Shown here: positions 12,071-23,710 of the stretch, piece by piece
How the letters are laid out: each line of letters starts with the position of its first letter
How positions within the stretch are numbered: position 1 is the first letter of the stretch
Assembly (NCBI RefSeq): GCF_001484045.1
Contig: NZ_CP013128.1
Coordinates: 228,283 to 292,282 of the forward strand
Direction: 5' to 3'
From: Mycoplasma sp. (ex Biomphalaria glabrata)
GTDB taxonomy: Bacteria; Bacillota_I; Bacilli_A; Mycoplasmatales; GCF-1484045
Length of the DNA stretch: 64,000 nt
Position numbers and translations under genes: made by a program
Notes under the pieces: generated by a model
Database searches by the model: none
What the model saw: only the letters and a program-made list of their open reading frames with translations
Told to the model about the DNA's origin: nothing

Positions 12071-13681
12071 TTACGTGTTCACTATTTCAACAGCTGGAAT
12101 GTGATCATGATGTTTATAGTCATCTAAAGTTTTTAAAACAGATTCATCAACAGATTCTGGATTATGTTTCAAATATTCTACAAAAGATGGGTCTAATTTT
12201 TGATTTTGTCATCCTAATTTCTTTGAACAAATAAAAATTACTAATCCTAAAAATACAGAAATAATTAAACCAATAAACTGAAAGGCAAATTGTTTAAAGT
12301 CAGGAGAACCAATTCCTTCACTTGTTCAATAGAAAATTCCTTGTCCAATAAAACCAACCAAGATTAATAAAATCGCACCCAAACTAAATAAATACATTGC
12401 AATTTCAAATTTTGAACATTCCATTAATTTTTTGCGTCATAGATTTAATATTGCACAAATTGCTCCAATGTAATTCAAAAAGGCAACGATTGTATAAATT
12501 CCTAAAGTATTTGCTAAATTATTAGCAACATCTTTTGTAGCAAAAATGCACAATAAGGAATAAGTTAAAACTAATACACCTGTTAAACATGAATCGAACA
12601 TTAAACATCTATTGAATTGTCCATGTTTATTAACATGTGTAAATCATTTTGGGATTCATCCGTCAACAGCAAGTGGCAATAATAAGCGAGTATTAACTCA
12701 TGGGTTTTGTACACGTGATGTCGATTTATTAGCAACTTGAGAGATAATTCCAATTGAACCTATAGCAAGGAAAATACCTGTTCCGGCTCCTAAAACTTGT
12801 TTAATAACTGTATTAATAGGGTTTCCATCTGCGGCTCCATTTGGAATAATTGATGATGCACTTGATTGATCAGCTCCTAATGCTCCAATAAAGGCAAAGT
12901 AATAAACTAGATAAAATATAGTTGCAACAATAATAACAACGATTAATACTCATTTAAGATTTTTCTTTGGGTCTTCAATATCGTCACTAATTGCAGCAAT
13001 ACCTTCAAAACCACCAAAAGCAAAAAAGAAAGTTAAAACGGATGTAATTAAATCTCAAAAAGAAATTTTTTGGTGAAAACCTTTTCCAGTAAAATTATCA
13101 ATAATTTGCTGCCCATGACCTGTTGCACCAAGTTTAATTATTTCAGCAAAAGCAAATAATAATGATGATCCCAAAATTAATCATTTTAAACCTCACATAA
13201 ATCATAATGAGAATCTTGTTGTGTTGAAACCAAAGTTTACAACAGCAATTAAAACAACAAATAAACCACCAGCACCAATGAATAATCATGGTTTAGCATC
13301 ATTAAATGCTTGAGGTGTATTCAAGTCTCACCCAAAAAAGTTCGCATTTTGAAACGCTCATACAATTCCAGCAACCGAACTAATGGCTACAAATGGTGCT
13401 TGAATGTATTGAAATCAACCAATTCAAAAAGAAACATTTTTTCCTATACCATTTTTTGTATATAAATAAGAACCACCATAACCTTGGAACTTAGCCGATA
13501 AATTAGCAAATGCTAAACCTACACCATAAGCAATAACAGCGCAAATTGCTAGGATAATTGGAAAACCAATTATTCCTGATGTTAAAAAGGATTGCCCTAG
13601 CCCCACAACAAACGCATAACCCACAATGAAGTTAAAAGCAAAGAACAATCCTCCGTATTTTGAAAACCTCTTTTTCTGCAT
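12071..13681 (-). CDS. APC-family amino-acid permease, copy 3
   Basis: First gene of the permease array, 536 residues. AFNFIVGYAFVVGLGQ and FAFGGFEGIAAISDDIEDPKK are the APC motifs; about 12 hydrophobic helices follow. The tail is more divergent (SFVEYLKHNPES, then a His/Asp-rich end). The ATG at 13681 has an AGAAGGGGTG ribosome site about 11 bases upstream. A promoter-like TTTAAA-17-TATAAT lies upstream. Substrate unknown. Confidence 0.88.
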
Positions 13682-13742
13682 ATAAGTTTTATTTCACCCC
13701 TTCTTTTAGACTAAATTAATAGTCATACAATTATTAATATGC

Positions 13743-13771
13743 ATTATATATTAATTTCAATAAATTTTAAA
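13743..13771 (-). promoter_or_regulatory. Putative promoter of the permease operon
   Basis: Minus-strand TATAAT (13743-13748) with TTTAAA (13766-13771) exactly 17 bases upstream, about 60 bases before the first permease start. The same TTTAAA-17-TATAAT arrangement precedes eno. Confidence 0.5.
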
Positions 13772-13790
13772 GGGATTATTTCTGCAAACA

Positions 13791-13816
13791 CAAAAAAAGT
13801 AGGAATTACCTACTTA
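13791..13816 (-). terminator. Rho-independent terminator of the tRNA operon
   Basis: Inverted repeat AGTAGG-AATTA-CCTACT (13798-13814) followed on the minus strand by seven T residues (complement of 13792-13798). It lies 45 bases beyond tRNA-Phe, the last gene of the tRNA operon, and before the permease promoter. Confidence 0.8.
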
Positions 13817-13860
13817 ATATAAACGATTATTAATTTAAGTTAATTTCCGAAAATTAATAA

Positions 13861-13936
13861 TGGTGGCTTTGAGCGGAATTGAACCGCTGACACAAGGATT
13901 TTCAGTCCTTTGCTCTACCGACTGAGCTACAAAGCC
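13861..13936 (-). tRNA. tRNA-Phe (GAA)
   Basis: 76-base cloverleaf, acceptor GGCTTTG/CAAAGCC, anticodon loop CTGAAAA giving GAA, encoded CCA. Last gene of the tRNA operon. Confidence 0.96.
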
Positions 13937-13940
13937 ATAA

Positions 13941-14016
13941 TGGCGGTCCTGACGGGACTCGAACCCGCGATCTCCTCTGTGACAGAGAGGCATGTTAACC
14001 ACTACACTACAGAACC
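13941..14016 (-). tRNA. tRNA-Asp (GTC)
   Basis: 76-base cloverleaf, acceptor GGTTCTG/CAGGACC with one G-T pair, anticodon loop CTGTCAC giving GTC, encoded CCA. Four bases from tRNA-Phe. Confidence 0.96.
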
Positions 14017-14019
14017 ATA

Positions 14020-14096
<77 letters not shown>

Positions 14097-14189
14097 ATGT
14101 TGTCAAACAAATTAATTTTACATATTTTTGTTCATAAGACAAATAAATTAACATGTTTGTTTTAAGACCAACATTTAAACATAAAAAAA

Positions 14190-14282
14190 TGGCGGAAGCA
14201 GAGGGATTCGAACCCCCGCGGGCCTCGCAGCCCCTTTCGGTTTTCAAGACCGACCCCTTCAACCGGGCTTGGGTATGCTTCC
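14190..14282 (-). tRNA. tRNA-Ser (TGA)
   Basis: 93-base class II tRNA with a long variable arm; acceptor GGAAGCA/TGCTTCC, anticodon loop CTTGAAA giving TGA, encoded CCA. It is separated from tRNA-fMet by 93 bases of non-coding sequence. Confidence 0.95.
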
Positions 14283-14288
14283 TAAACT

Positions 14289-14363
14289 TGGTGGATCCTA
14301 CAGGGATCGAACCTGTGACCAATCGGTTATGAGCCGACAGCTCTGCCGCTGAGCTAAGGATCC
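14289..14363 (-). tRNA. tRNA-Ile2 (CAT, lysidine-type)
   Basis: 75-base cloverleaf with anticodon CAT. The GGATCCT acceptor and the CGGCTCATAACCG anticodon arm resemble lysidine-modified tRNA-Ile2 of Firmicutes, not elongator Met; a separate, typical elongator Met lies at 14530-14604. It should decode AUA after TilS modification (known biology of the family). Confidence 0.8.
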
Positions 14364-14368
14364 TTAAA

Positions 14369-14444
14369 TGGTGGAGTCAACCGGAATCGAACCGGCGACC
14401 TATTGCTTGCAAGGCAATTGCTCTACCTACTGAGCTATAACCCC
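14369..14444 (-). tRNA. tRNA-Ala (TGC)
   Basis: 76-base cloverleaf, acceptor GGGGTTA/TGACTCC with two G-T pairs, anticodon loop CTTGCAA giving TGC, encoded CCA. Confidence 0.95.
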
Positions 14445-14449
14445 ATAAA

Positions 14450-14526
14450 TGGTCGGAAAAACAGGACTCGAACCTGCGGCCCCTTGGTCCCAAACCAAGT
14501 GCTCTACCAAACTGAGCTATTTTCCG
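14450..14526 (-). tRNA. tRNA-Pro (TGG)
   Basis: 77-base cloverleaf, acceptor CGGAAAA/TTTTCCG, anticodon loop TTTGGGA giving TGG, encoded CCA. Confidence 0.95.
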
Positions 14527-14529
14527 AAA

Positions 14530-14604
14530 TGGTAGCGGAGGTGAGATTTGAACTCACGACACTCCGGGTATGAACCGGATGCTCTGCCGCTGAGCTACCC
14601 CGCC
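14530..14604 (-). tRNA. Elongator tRNA-Met (CAT)
   Basis: 75-base cloverleaf, acceptor GGCGGGG, anticodon arm CGGTTCATACCCG, the form usual for elongator Met; encoded CCA. Confidence 0.93.
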
Positions 14605-14609
14605 GTAAA

Positions 14610-14686
14610 TGGCGTGCTTGACAAGAGTTGAACTCGTAACCTTTTGATCCGTAGTCAAACGCTCTGTCCAATTGAGCTACAAGCAC
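14610..14686 (-). tRNA. tRNA-Arg (ACG)
   Basis: 77-base cloverleaf, acceptor GTGCTTG/CAAGCAC, anticodon loop CTACGGA giving ACG (A34 would be deaminated to inosine by TadA), encoded CCA. Confidence 0.94.
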
Positions 14687-14689
14687 GTT

Positions 14690-14765
14690 TGGAGGTGCCG
14701 GTCAGATTCGAACTCACGATAGTGGAGTTGCAGTCCACGGCCTTAAACCACTTGGCTACGGCACC
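14690..14765 (-). tRNA. tRNA-Cys (GCA)
   Basis: 76-base cloverleaf, acceptor GGTGCCG/CGGCACC, anticodon loop CTGCAAC giving GCA, encoded CCA. First gene of the operon. The T stem GTGAG/CTGAC has one G-G mismatch, which is unusual. Confidence 0.9.
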
Positions 14766-14799
14766 AAATGCAATGTTGATTAATACAAAGCACCTAGTA

Positions 14800-14828
14800 A
14801 TTTTAACACTTATTTTTTCAATAATCAA
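14800..14828 (-). promoter_or_regulatory. Promoter of the tRNA operon
   Basis: Minus-strand TTGATT (14823-14828), 17-base spacer, TAAAAT (14800-14805), with the expected start of transcription about 25-30 bases before tRNA-Cys. It lies in the 92-base gap after potCD. Confidence 0.6.
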
Positions 14829-14857
14829 CTTTAGCAAGCACCAATATTTCATTTTAA

Positions 14858-17185
14858 TTAACCTGATATATCTGCGAGAATGGTATTGTATTCCTCGACA
14901 TAAACATCTGAAAAAGCATAAATGTAAATACTATATCCTTTTTGATTTGGGTATAGACTAGCATCAGGTCATTTTAAATCCATATGTAAAATCTCATCAC
15001 TTAAAGTATTTTTCTCTGTTGGAAATTTATTTGGATCTATAGTAATTGATCATGTTGGTTTAGATTGATCAAAAACTGGTAACCCATTACAGTAATCCAT
15101 TAAGTATGTGTATTGTTTTTTTGAATATATATAACCTAAAAACTTATATGAGTTTTCCAAATTCTTACCACTCTCAGATTTTAATAGCGAGAAACCATCA
15201 ATTCATAAATTTCCATTAAATCCGTTATATGGATTAGTTGTTGAATTTGTAATTAACTTGGCGTTCGCTAAGTTAGTAATAAGTGGTCTTAAACTTGGAT
15301 ATTTATCAACAGCAAATAATAAATCAGATGAGTAAACGATGGCAATATCATATTTACCGCTACCAATCACATCCTGAATGCCATCCCCTTGAAAACTAAT
15401 ATTGTCATCTATCTTTAGTACTTGCTTAAAAAAATTAGTAGCTGAATGAATTGCATTAGCACTAACCGCATTCTCCCCGTCATGCGTAATGCTATCTAAA
15501 ATTTCCTTATTATCAGGAGTTGGATTATTAATGTTTGCACTAGAAAGTAATTGCTTTTCACCATTCGATTCAGCTGACAACATTAATTGAAAAATAAATC
15601 AAAAAGTATTTCTAGAATCATCAGATAACACGATACGTTCATGATTTTTAATTGCATTTCAAATACTATCAAAATTAGGTTGGTACGATGAATTATTTTT
15701 GTCTAACATCATTAATGTTCCTCAATTGTAAGGTAATAAATATGTGTCATTAAAATTATCACTCGGTTTTAAATTATCAGTAATAGATGGTACCTTTTGT
15801 AAAAGTTCAGAATTAAAACCATTTTTAACATCAGCAGCACTATAATTTGTGCCACCATACATGTTCATATATTTTGCAAGTTTTGTAAAATCAATTTTCT
15901 GTAGTTTTGGATTAGCATAATTATTATCTTTGTCTAACAGTTTAGTAACATAATAATCACTTTCCATTATTAAGTCATAATTATGTGTTAATAATTTAGC
16001 GCCCATTTGTTCTGAATTAGTAAATGTAGTAACATTTGGAAAAATTCCTGTCTTATCATTAAAACTATTGTAAGTGTCATCATCTATATATGAACCATAA
16101 ATAGCAAGATCTAATTCATTAGCTGCTTGCTCAAAATAATAAATTAAAAAACCTGTGCCACCAAACAGTAGTGCTATTACTCCCCCTAAATTTAAAAATC
16201 GCTTTGTTCTTGCTGAATTTAAAATTGCTAAACGTGAATTTTTAACACTTAAATTTTTGGAAAAAAAACTTTCTTTTGAAATTTTTGCTTCTAATTTGTC
16301 GCGATCTGCTTGTAATTTTTTAATTGTCTGTTCTTTATTAGAACGATTTGATAGTTCTGCCATAATGATACGTTGATTCATTTTAACCAAAGCTTTTATA
16401 AGAATATTTTTCTTTTTTAAAAAATTCTTCGCAAAATTAATTACTAATAAACCCACCGCTAATAAAATTAAAATAAAAATAAAAAAAACGTTAACGATTG
16501 GAGTCAATGATTTTTGAGTATATAGATAAATTGAGATATTTTGCACATTTCCGCTAGTAAAGTAAGAAATAATAAAATCATCAAATGACATTGAAAAAGC
16601 AATAGCTGCCCCTATGTAAATACCAGGGCGAATAATAGGTAAAATAACTTTTCTTAATGTAGTCATTGGAGTTGCTCCCAAATCATAACTTGAATCAATA
16701 ATATTAGTATCTATATTTTTAATTCTCGTTAAAACAGTTAATAAAACATAAGGAACACAAAAGGAAACATGAGCACAAACTAATGAAAAGAAACCAAATG
16801 GTAAAAACATCCCCAAAAAGAAAATTAACAATGCTGTTGCGGTTAAAATATCTGCATTAATCAAAGGAATATTGTTTATCGTTAACACAAAATTACTAAT
16901 TCGTTTGCTGGTTCTTCATAAACTAACAGCAGCTAGTGTTCCAATTATTGTTGCAATTAAAGTACTGATTACAGCAATAGCGATAGTATTTAAAATTATT
17001 TTTCAAAAAGCTACTGAACGAAAGAATGCACCAAAGTACTTAAAACCAAAACTGTAATCAATAAAAGAACTAATTGAGCCATTATTATTAAACGCTAAAA
17101 TTATCATTACGATAATCGGAATGTAAATAACAAGTAAGATAATCAACATATAACTTGCTGAAAAAAATTTTTTTAAATTCTTCAT
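14858..17185 (-). CDS. potCD: PotC-PotD fusion: polyamine ABC permease plus substrate-binding protein
   Basis: 775-residue fusion. Residues 1 to about 260 are a PotC-like permease with six hydrophobic segments and the EAA-type loop SSYDLGATPMTTLRKVILP. A basic/coiled linker (about 265-320) leads to another membrane helix, GGVIALLFGGTGFLIYYF, and then a PotD-like binding domain facing outside (LDLAIYGSYIDDDTYNSF onward). Anchoring the binding protein by fusion suits a cell without a periplasm, and PotCD fusions are known in Mollicutes. The start overlaps the potB stop by one base (TAATG) after a GGAGG site. Substrate spermidine/putrescine is inferred from family. Confidence 0.92.
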
Positions 17186-18075
17186 TACTCTCCTCCCTCC
17201 ATTTTTTTCTTTTTATCGTTATTGAAAGTAGTTTTATGTTCAACAAAGCGCAAAATAAGTACAAAAAATAATGACATTGTTGCGACCATTGAACCTATTC
17301 CAGTTGCTTGAATAATATTTCCACCGCTTAAAAAATAGTTTTCAATTATTTTTCCAATATTGATGGATTTCCCACCACCAAGCATTTCTGGGATAATTAG
17401 AGTCGTTAAAGCTGGTAAAAAAACCAAAATTATCCCATTAATTATTCCCGGAATTGACAAAGGGAAAATTATTTTTCAAAACGTTGTTCAACGATTAGCA
17501 CCAAGATCCCCGCTCGCAGCAATAATTCATTTATCAATCTTATCCATGCTATTGATAATACTTAGGATCATAAATGGTAAATATAATAAAACCATCCCAA
17601 GTACCATCACTCCTAAACTGCCTAACATATTAGGGTCGATTCAATTAATTAACGCTTTTAAACCAAGAGTTCTTAGCAACATATTCAATCAAATTGGTAA
17701 AGTAAAAAGTAATAAGTACATTTTTGTACGTTTTTTTACAACAAATTTTAATATATAGCAAATTGGTAAAGCAACAATAATAGAAATTATAACTGTTAAA
17801 GATGCCATTAAAATTGAATATCCAAAAACAGCTAAATAAGCATGATTTTCAAATAATATAATTCAATTAGCAAAACTCAATCTAAACGCAAGAGAGGAAT
17901 CATCTCTAACAATTAAAGAGTAAAATACCATAATAATTAAAGGCAAAACTATTAGAATACCGGCAACTAAAATATATGGAATCAACAATGTGGAAAAGTT
18001 TTTTGAAGAACTTAATGGATTAATTGTTTTTAGAGGCTTAATTTTATTTTTTGCCACATCAAAAAAACGTTTCAC
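17185..18075 (-). CDS. potB: Polyamine ABC transporter permease PotB
   Basis: 296-residue inner-membrane permease with about six hydrophobic helices and the ATPase-coupling loop ASGDLGANRWTTFWKIIFP. I chose the GTG at 18075 because it overlaps the potA TAG by one base and has AAAGGA upstream at good spacing; an open frame extends 15 codons further up inside potA with a TTG, but lacks a ribosome site. It pairs with the permease half of PotCD to form the channel. Trp codons are mostly TGA. Confidence 0.9.
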
Positions 18076-19199
18076 TATTGGATTTCCTTTCACATTACGT
18101 GAATATCTTCTGGAGTTCAATGTAACCCAACTTTTTTGCCTTCTGGGTGGTAATCAGTTGTGTGCACTAAAAAACTACGTTTTCTTGTTTTTACTAAAAT
18201 TTCTCAATGCACTCCAATGAATGCTACATTTTGAACTATTCCTGTAAAGAAGGTTTTTTTATTAGTAGCCTTAATAATGTCGATATCTTCTGGGCGAATC
18301 ATTATATCCACTTCTTGATTATGTCCAAAACCCTTATCCACACAATTAAATTTTTTGCCGTCAAAAGAAACTACCTCATCTTCAATAAAAATAGCATCTT
18401 CAATAATATTTGATTCCCCGATAAAACTAGATATTCATCTTGATTCTGGTTCGTTATAAATATCGATCGGAGTTCCATTTTGAATAATATTACCTTCATT
18501 CATTACAACGATACGATCACTTAATGTCAAAGCTTCTTCCTGGTCATGAGTAACAAAAATAAAAGTAATCCCTACTTTACGCTGAATTTTTTTCAATTCA
18601 ACTTGCATATTTTTTCTCAAAGCATTATCCAAAGCAGAAAGTGGTTCATCTAATAATAAAATTTTTGGTTTGTTAATTAGTGCTCGTGCAATCGCTACTC
18701 TTTGTTTTTGACCACCTGATAAATCGTTTGGGTTAGCATAAATAAAATCTTGTAGGTTAACAAGTTTAACCACTTCTAGAACTTGTTGTTCTATTTTATC
18801 TTTATCTATTTTTCTAATTCTTAATGGATATGCAATATTTTCGTAAACATTCATGTGAGGGAATAAGGCATAGTTTTGAAAAATAGTATTAATTGGTCTT
18901 TCATAAGGTTCTCAATTGCGAATATTTTTTCCTTCGATATAAATTTCTCCAGCACTAGGTTGCTCGAACCCAGCAATCATTCTTAAAAGTGTCGATTTTC
19001 CACAACCAGAAGGTCCTAAAATTGTTACAAATTCACCTTGTCTGATGTCCAAATTAATTCCTTTTAAAACAATTTTCCCATCGAATTCTTTTGAAATTGA
19101 ACGGATTTCAAGAATATTTGAATCCTTATGTTCAAATTGCTCATGCTCATTTAAGTGATGAGCATGTGTGATGTGTTTTTGTTTTTTTTGGAATAACAT
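18075..19199 (-). CDS. potA: Polyamine ABC transporter ATPase PotA
   Basis: 374-residue ATP-binding subunit. Walker [11 protein letters not shown]-loop FQNYALFPH, signature LSGGQKQR, Walker [13 protein letters not shown] and the switch His in [10 protein letters not shown] are intact, followed by a C-terminal TOBE-type regulatory domain ([22 protein letters not shown] region). A His-rich N-terminal stretch ([15 protein letters not shown]) precedes the domain and is not typical. AGGAGG lies 5 bases before the ATG at 19199. First gene of potA-potB-potCD. Confidence 0.94.
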
Positions 19200-19302
19200 T
19201 TTTGCCTCCTTTTTTTCTCATAAAAATCAAAGTAATTGTAATACTTTTTTTTCGAATAAAAAAGAAAATTTTTGTCTAAATTTTGACTATCTTTTTGCTA
19301 GG

Positions 19303-19378
19303 TTTTTTTTGATTTTTTTTGAGTCATTTGTTTCAAATTTTTTTTATCTTTTTTTATAACTTTTTTTTCAGTTTTTTT
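19303..19378 (+). other. Phased T-tracts upstream of potA
   Basis: Six runs of seven or eight T (19303-19310, 19313-19320, 19338-19345, 19349-19355, 19361-19368, 19372-19378), several spaced 10-12 bases between centres. Such phasing bends DNA. The 184-base gap between the HAD gene and potA (19200-19383) holds no gene; no convincing -35/-10 pair was found. Confidence 0.5.
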
Positions 19379-19383
19379 AACAT

Positions 19384-20295
19384 TTAATTTTTCTTTTTTT
19401 GAGTAATTCCTTCAAATTCTTTCGTGTCAGAAAATTCAATTTTTTCTGTTAAAACATATTTATTTATTGCGTCCGCAACTCCTGATTCTTTATTTGTTCC
19501 AGTTGTAAATTTAGCCACTTTCTTTAATTCAGTAATAGCATTCCCCATAGCAATAGAAACACCTGATACCTTTAGCAAAGGTAAATCATTTCAACCATCG
19601 CCAATAGCCGCTACTTCTTCCATCAAAATATCTTTTTTTGCAGCCAATCACTTAACAGCTTCGCCTTTGTTTACGTTCAAGTTTGTAATTTCAATACTTA
19701 AATTGTGGGTCGGAGCTACTTCTAGTTTTCCGCTAAATTTTTCAACTAGTTCCTTTGTTTTTGTTTTTAGTTCTTTTTTCTTGATGAAACCTTTTGTATA
19801 AATAGCAATAATTTTATAACAAGAGTTTTGAAATTTTTTCATATCACTTGTCTTGGCTATTTTTTCATTAATTTGTGATGCAACGATTTTTGCAATTCAC
19901 GAAGAAATATTAGAGTATGGCCCGCTGGTTGTATAAACTAAAAATTTTCAACCATTGGATTGTAAATATTGAATAGCTTCTTTCATTAATTTTTCTGGAA
20001 TTAAATTAGAGTAAATCACTTCGCGTTTGCGAATATCGTAAATTTTTGCACCATTTAGCGAAACTACATACCCTTGATTTTTATTAATAAGAATATTTCT
20101 AGCAACCGGCAGTGCTCCTTGAAGATCGCGACCAGTCGATAAAATTATTTCAATTCCCTCTTTTTGTGCAGCAATGCATGCAACATGATTTTTTCGAGAT
20201 AATAAATGACGATTAAACAATAACGTTCCGTCTAAGTCCAAGCAAAGTAATTTAATTTTTTGATCTTGTATTTTTTGGTGTAGTTTGCTTAACAT
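19384..20295 (-). CDS. Cof-type HAD phosphatase (1)
   Basis: 303-residue member of the Cof/IIB haloacid dehalogenase family, cytosolic phosphatases acting on sugar phosphates or flavin/PLP-like substrates. Motif I is LCLDLDGTLL (residues about 17-26), motif II ILSTGRD, and the motif III/IV region is AAIGDGWNDLPLL with a TGA-coded Trp. The C-terminus carries about 20 extra residues after the usual end. The start overlaps the upstream membrane-protein gene by 44 bases. Substrate unknown. Confidence 0.9.
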
Positions 20296-21037
20296 CAGTA
20301 TCTCAATCTTTTATGTGTTTTGCTACAATATATCACACTAGTGTAAAAAGCTCAAACGCAAGGAGTGCAAGTGGTAAATATTGTCAACCATCATTTTCTT
20401 GTAAATTCGTCACAGGATAAATGTTAGTTCCTATTTTCAATGCAAATATTATATAAAATATGATGTAAATTATTGGATAAACTAAAATTCATAAAAAGAA
20501 TTTTTTCTCAATAATAAAATTGTGATAAAAATGTAAATGATTAATAGTAAAAATTATTAAAAATCATGGAATAACAAAATGAACCAACACATTGAATAAA
20601 TCGAACGGTCATGCATTATCATGAAACATTTTTTGACCACTGGGTTGATTAAGCACACCAATACCAATAAGTGACACGTAAATTACAACTGCAATCATAA
20701 CAACAGTGTCATAAATTGCTACAGCTAAAAGTGCATATTTATTAGTTAACTTTACTAGTCATTTATTAGTTGAATTTGTGTAATGTTGAACAAGCATGAT
20801 TGCAAGAAAAAAAGTAACCATTGTGGTTGTTAATCAAGTGAATTGTGCAAACATTGAAAAAGAAAATGGTGAAAATAACAGTTCATGATTTGGTAATTTT
20901 ATATCAGCAATATCGTAAACTAGACCTACAATGAATCTTGCAAGTAATGTTAAGAAAAAGCTCAAAAATGCTACTCACATCAATTTTAAATTCACACGGT
21001 TATGTCTTTCGGACATTAATGGATTAGAAGTGTACAT
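20252..21037 (-). CDS. Integral membrane protein, Pr6Pr / FAR-17a-like
   Basis: 261-residue protein needing six or more TGA codons read as Trp. It has about six hydrophobic helices; the segment FDLFNVLVHFVIPWFLIIF and the YPIIYIIFYIIF helix recall the Pr6Pr / FAR-17a/AIG1-like family. Function unknown. ATG at 21037 has no strong ribosome site. It sits between two Cof-type phosphatase genes, 13 bases after one and overlapping the other by 44. Family assignment is by motif memory and is tentative; the reading frame itself is well supported. Confidence 0.68.
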
Positions 21038-21050
21038 ATTTATATTTTAA

Positions 21051-21911
21051 TTATTTCAGAATATCAAATATAAAATCTTCATCATTTGTTTTTTGTGATT
21101 GAAATTTTGCACCACGTAATGCATCTTTTGTTGCATTTTTTGGAACAAAAGAATAGTGAGTAGTTTTTAACATAAATTCATCGTTTCCACTATCGCCAAA
21201 CGAAATTGTTTGTTCTAAATTAATATTCATTTGATTGGCAACAAATTTGACCGCTAAACCCTTATCTGCATTTTTTCTTGTTATCTCTAGGTAACTTACA
21301 TCGTCATGAGAAAGTGACCATGCAAAATTGTATTCATGACCATATTTTGCAATTAATTCTTTTGCGGTTTTCATTGATTTTTCATCATTTCTTTCAATAT
21401 ATATAATAAATTTTAAAATTTTATGGCGAGGTTCAAATTCTGAACGGAAATGGTCATACATAGTAATTCCTTCAGTTCTCTCAATAAAATATTCATCCAA
21501 ATATGTTTGAAATTTAGTTTCTTGATCAATCGGTCAATTGTGATAAACATTATTTCTTTGCATCGCACGGAAATTTAATTTATTTTGATTACAAAAAGAT
21601 GCAATTTCATTAATAAAGTTAGTATCTATTATCGATTCAAATAACAATTCTCCTAAGTCATTTAGAATAATTGCTCCATTAAAACTAATTACGTATGTTG
21701 GTTTTAATCCTGCTTTTTGACATTTATAACGAACAAAAATATCAGGTCTCCCTGTTGATACCACAAAATAATTTCCTTTTTTTTGTCACTTTTTAATTGC
21801 TTCTATTGTCTTCGGAGTTATTTCTAATTTTCTATTTAACAAAGTTCCATCGAGATCAAAAAAAGCGATGTATTTTTTTCCGTCATAAAATGTTGATGGG
21901 ATTTTAGACAT
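21051..21911 (-). CDS. Cof-type HAD phosphatase (2)
   Basis: 286-residue Cof/IIB-type HAD hydrolase. Motif I IAFFDLDGTLLNR (about 16-28), motif II VVSTGRPD, motif III lysine region, motif IV ISFGDSGNDEFML. A paralogue of the phosphatase at 19384-20295, with low direct similarity outside the motifs. The start overlaps the trxA stop by 8 bases. Substrate unknown. Confidence 0.9.
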
Positions 21912-22215
21912 TAAAAGTTTCTTTCAATAACTTTAGAACCGCAGCCTCTGGTTTAAAGCCTGAAAATTCCGTCACCATTTGCCCATTCTTAAAAAGCATT
22001 ACAGTTGGAACAACTTTTATTTTAAAATCACTTCCTAGTTTTGGTTCCTCTTCAACATCAACTTTATAAAAGTTAATATTTGGCATTGTGCTTGCAATTT
22101 TTTCTAAAATTGGGGCCATCATTTTGCAAGGTCCACATCATGTTGTGAAAAAATCAACAACTACATAACCGTTTTCAATTTTTGAATTAAATTCACTTGT
22201 TTTTATTTTTTCCAT
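21904..22215 (-). CDS. trxA: Thioredoxin
   Basis: 103-residue thioredoxin, a cytosolic disulfide reductant. The active site WCGPC is at residues 26-30, with its Trp encoded by TGA at 22138-22140; this single codon shows that UGA is sense in this genome. The cis-Pro segment VVPTVMLFKNG is present. GAGGGA ribosome site before the ATG at 22215. First gene of a minus-strand run, back-to-back with eno. Confidence 0.96.
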
Positions 22216-22245
22216 TATTCCCTCTTTATACTAAAAATTAATTTT

Positions 22246-22251
22246 ATTATA
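22246..22251 (-). promoter_or_regulatory. Putative -10 element of trxA
   Basis: Perfect TATAAT on the minus strand, 31 bases before the trxA start; no good -35 at 17 bases. Confidence 0.4.
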
Positions 22252-22276
22252 ACTCAATATTTGGTAATAAATTTTG

Positions 22277-22305
22277 TTTAAAAAATATTCCTTTTGAAAT
22301 ATAAT
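22277..22305 (+). promoter_or_regulatory. Putative promoter of eno
   Basis: TTTAAA (22277-22282), 17-base spacer, TATAAT (22300-22305), about 36 bases upstream of the eno start in the divergent trxA/eno gap. Confidence 0.55.
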
Positions 22306-22332
22306 CATATTTAGGTTTATTAAAAACTATAG

Positions 22333-23688
<1,356 letters not shown>

Positions 23689-23710
23689 TTAGATATAAAA
23701 AGGAAAGAAA

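Noticed and set aside
14775-14828. GTTGATTA ... TAATCAAC as a terminator after potCD
   Set aside because: The arms are about 40 bases apart with no T run; the 3' arm is better explained as the -35 region of the tRNA promoter.
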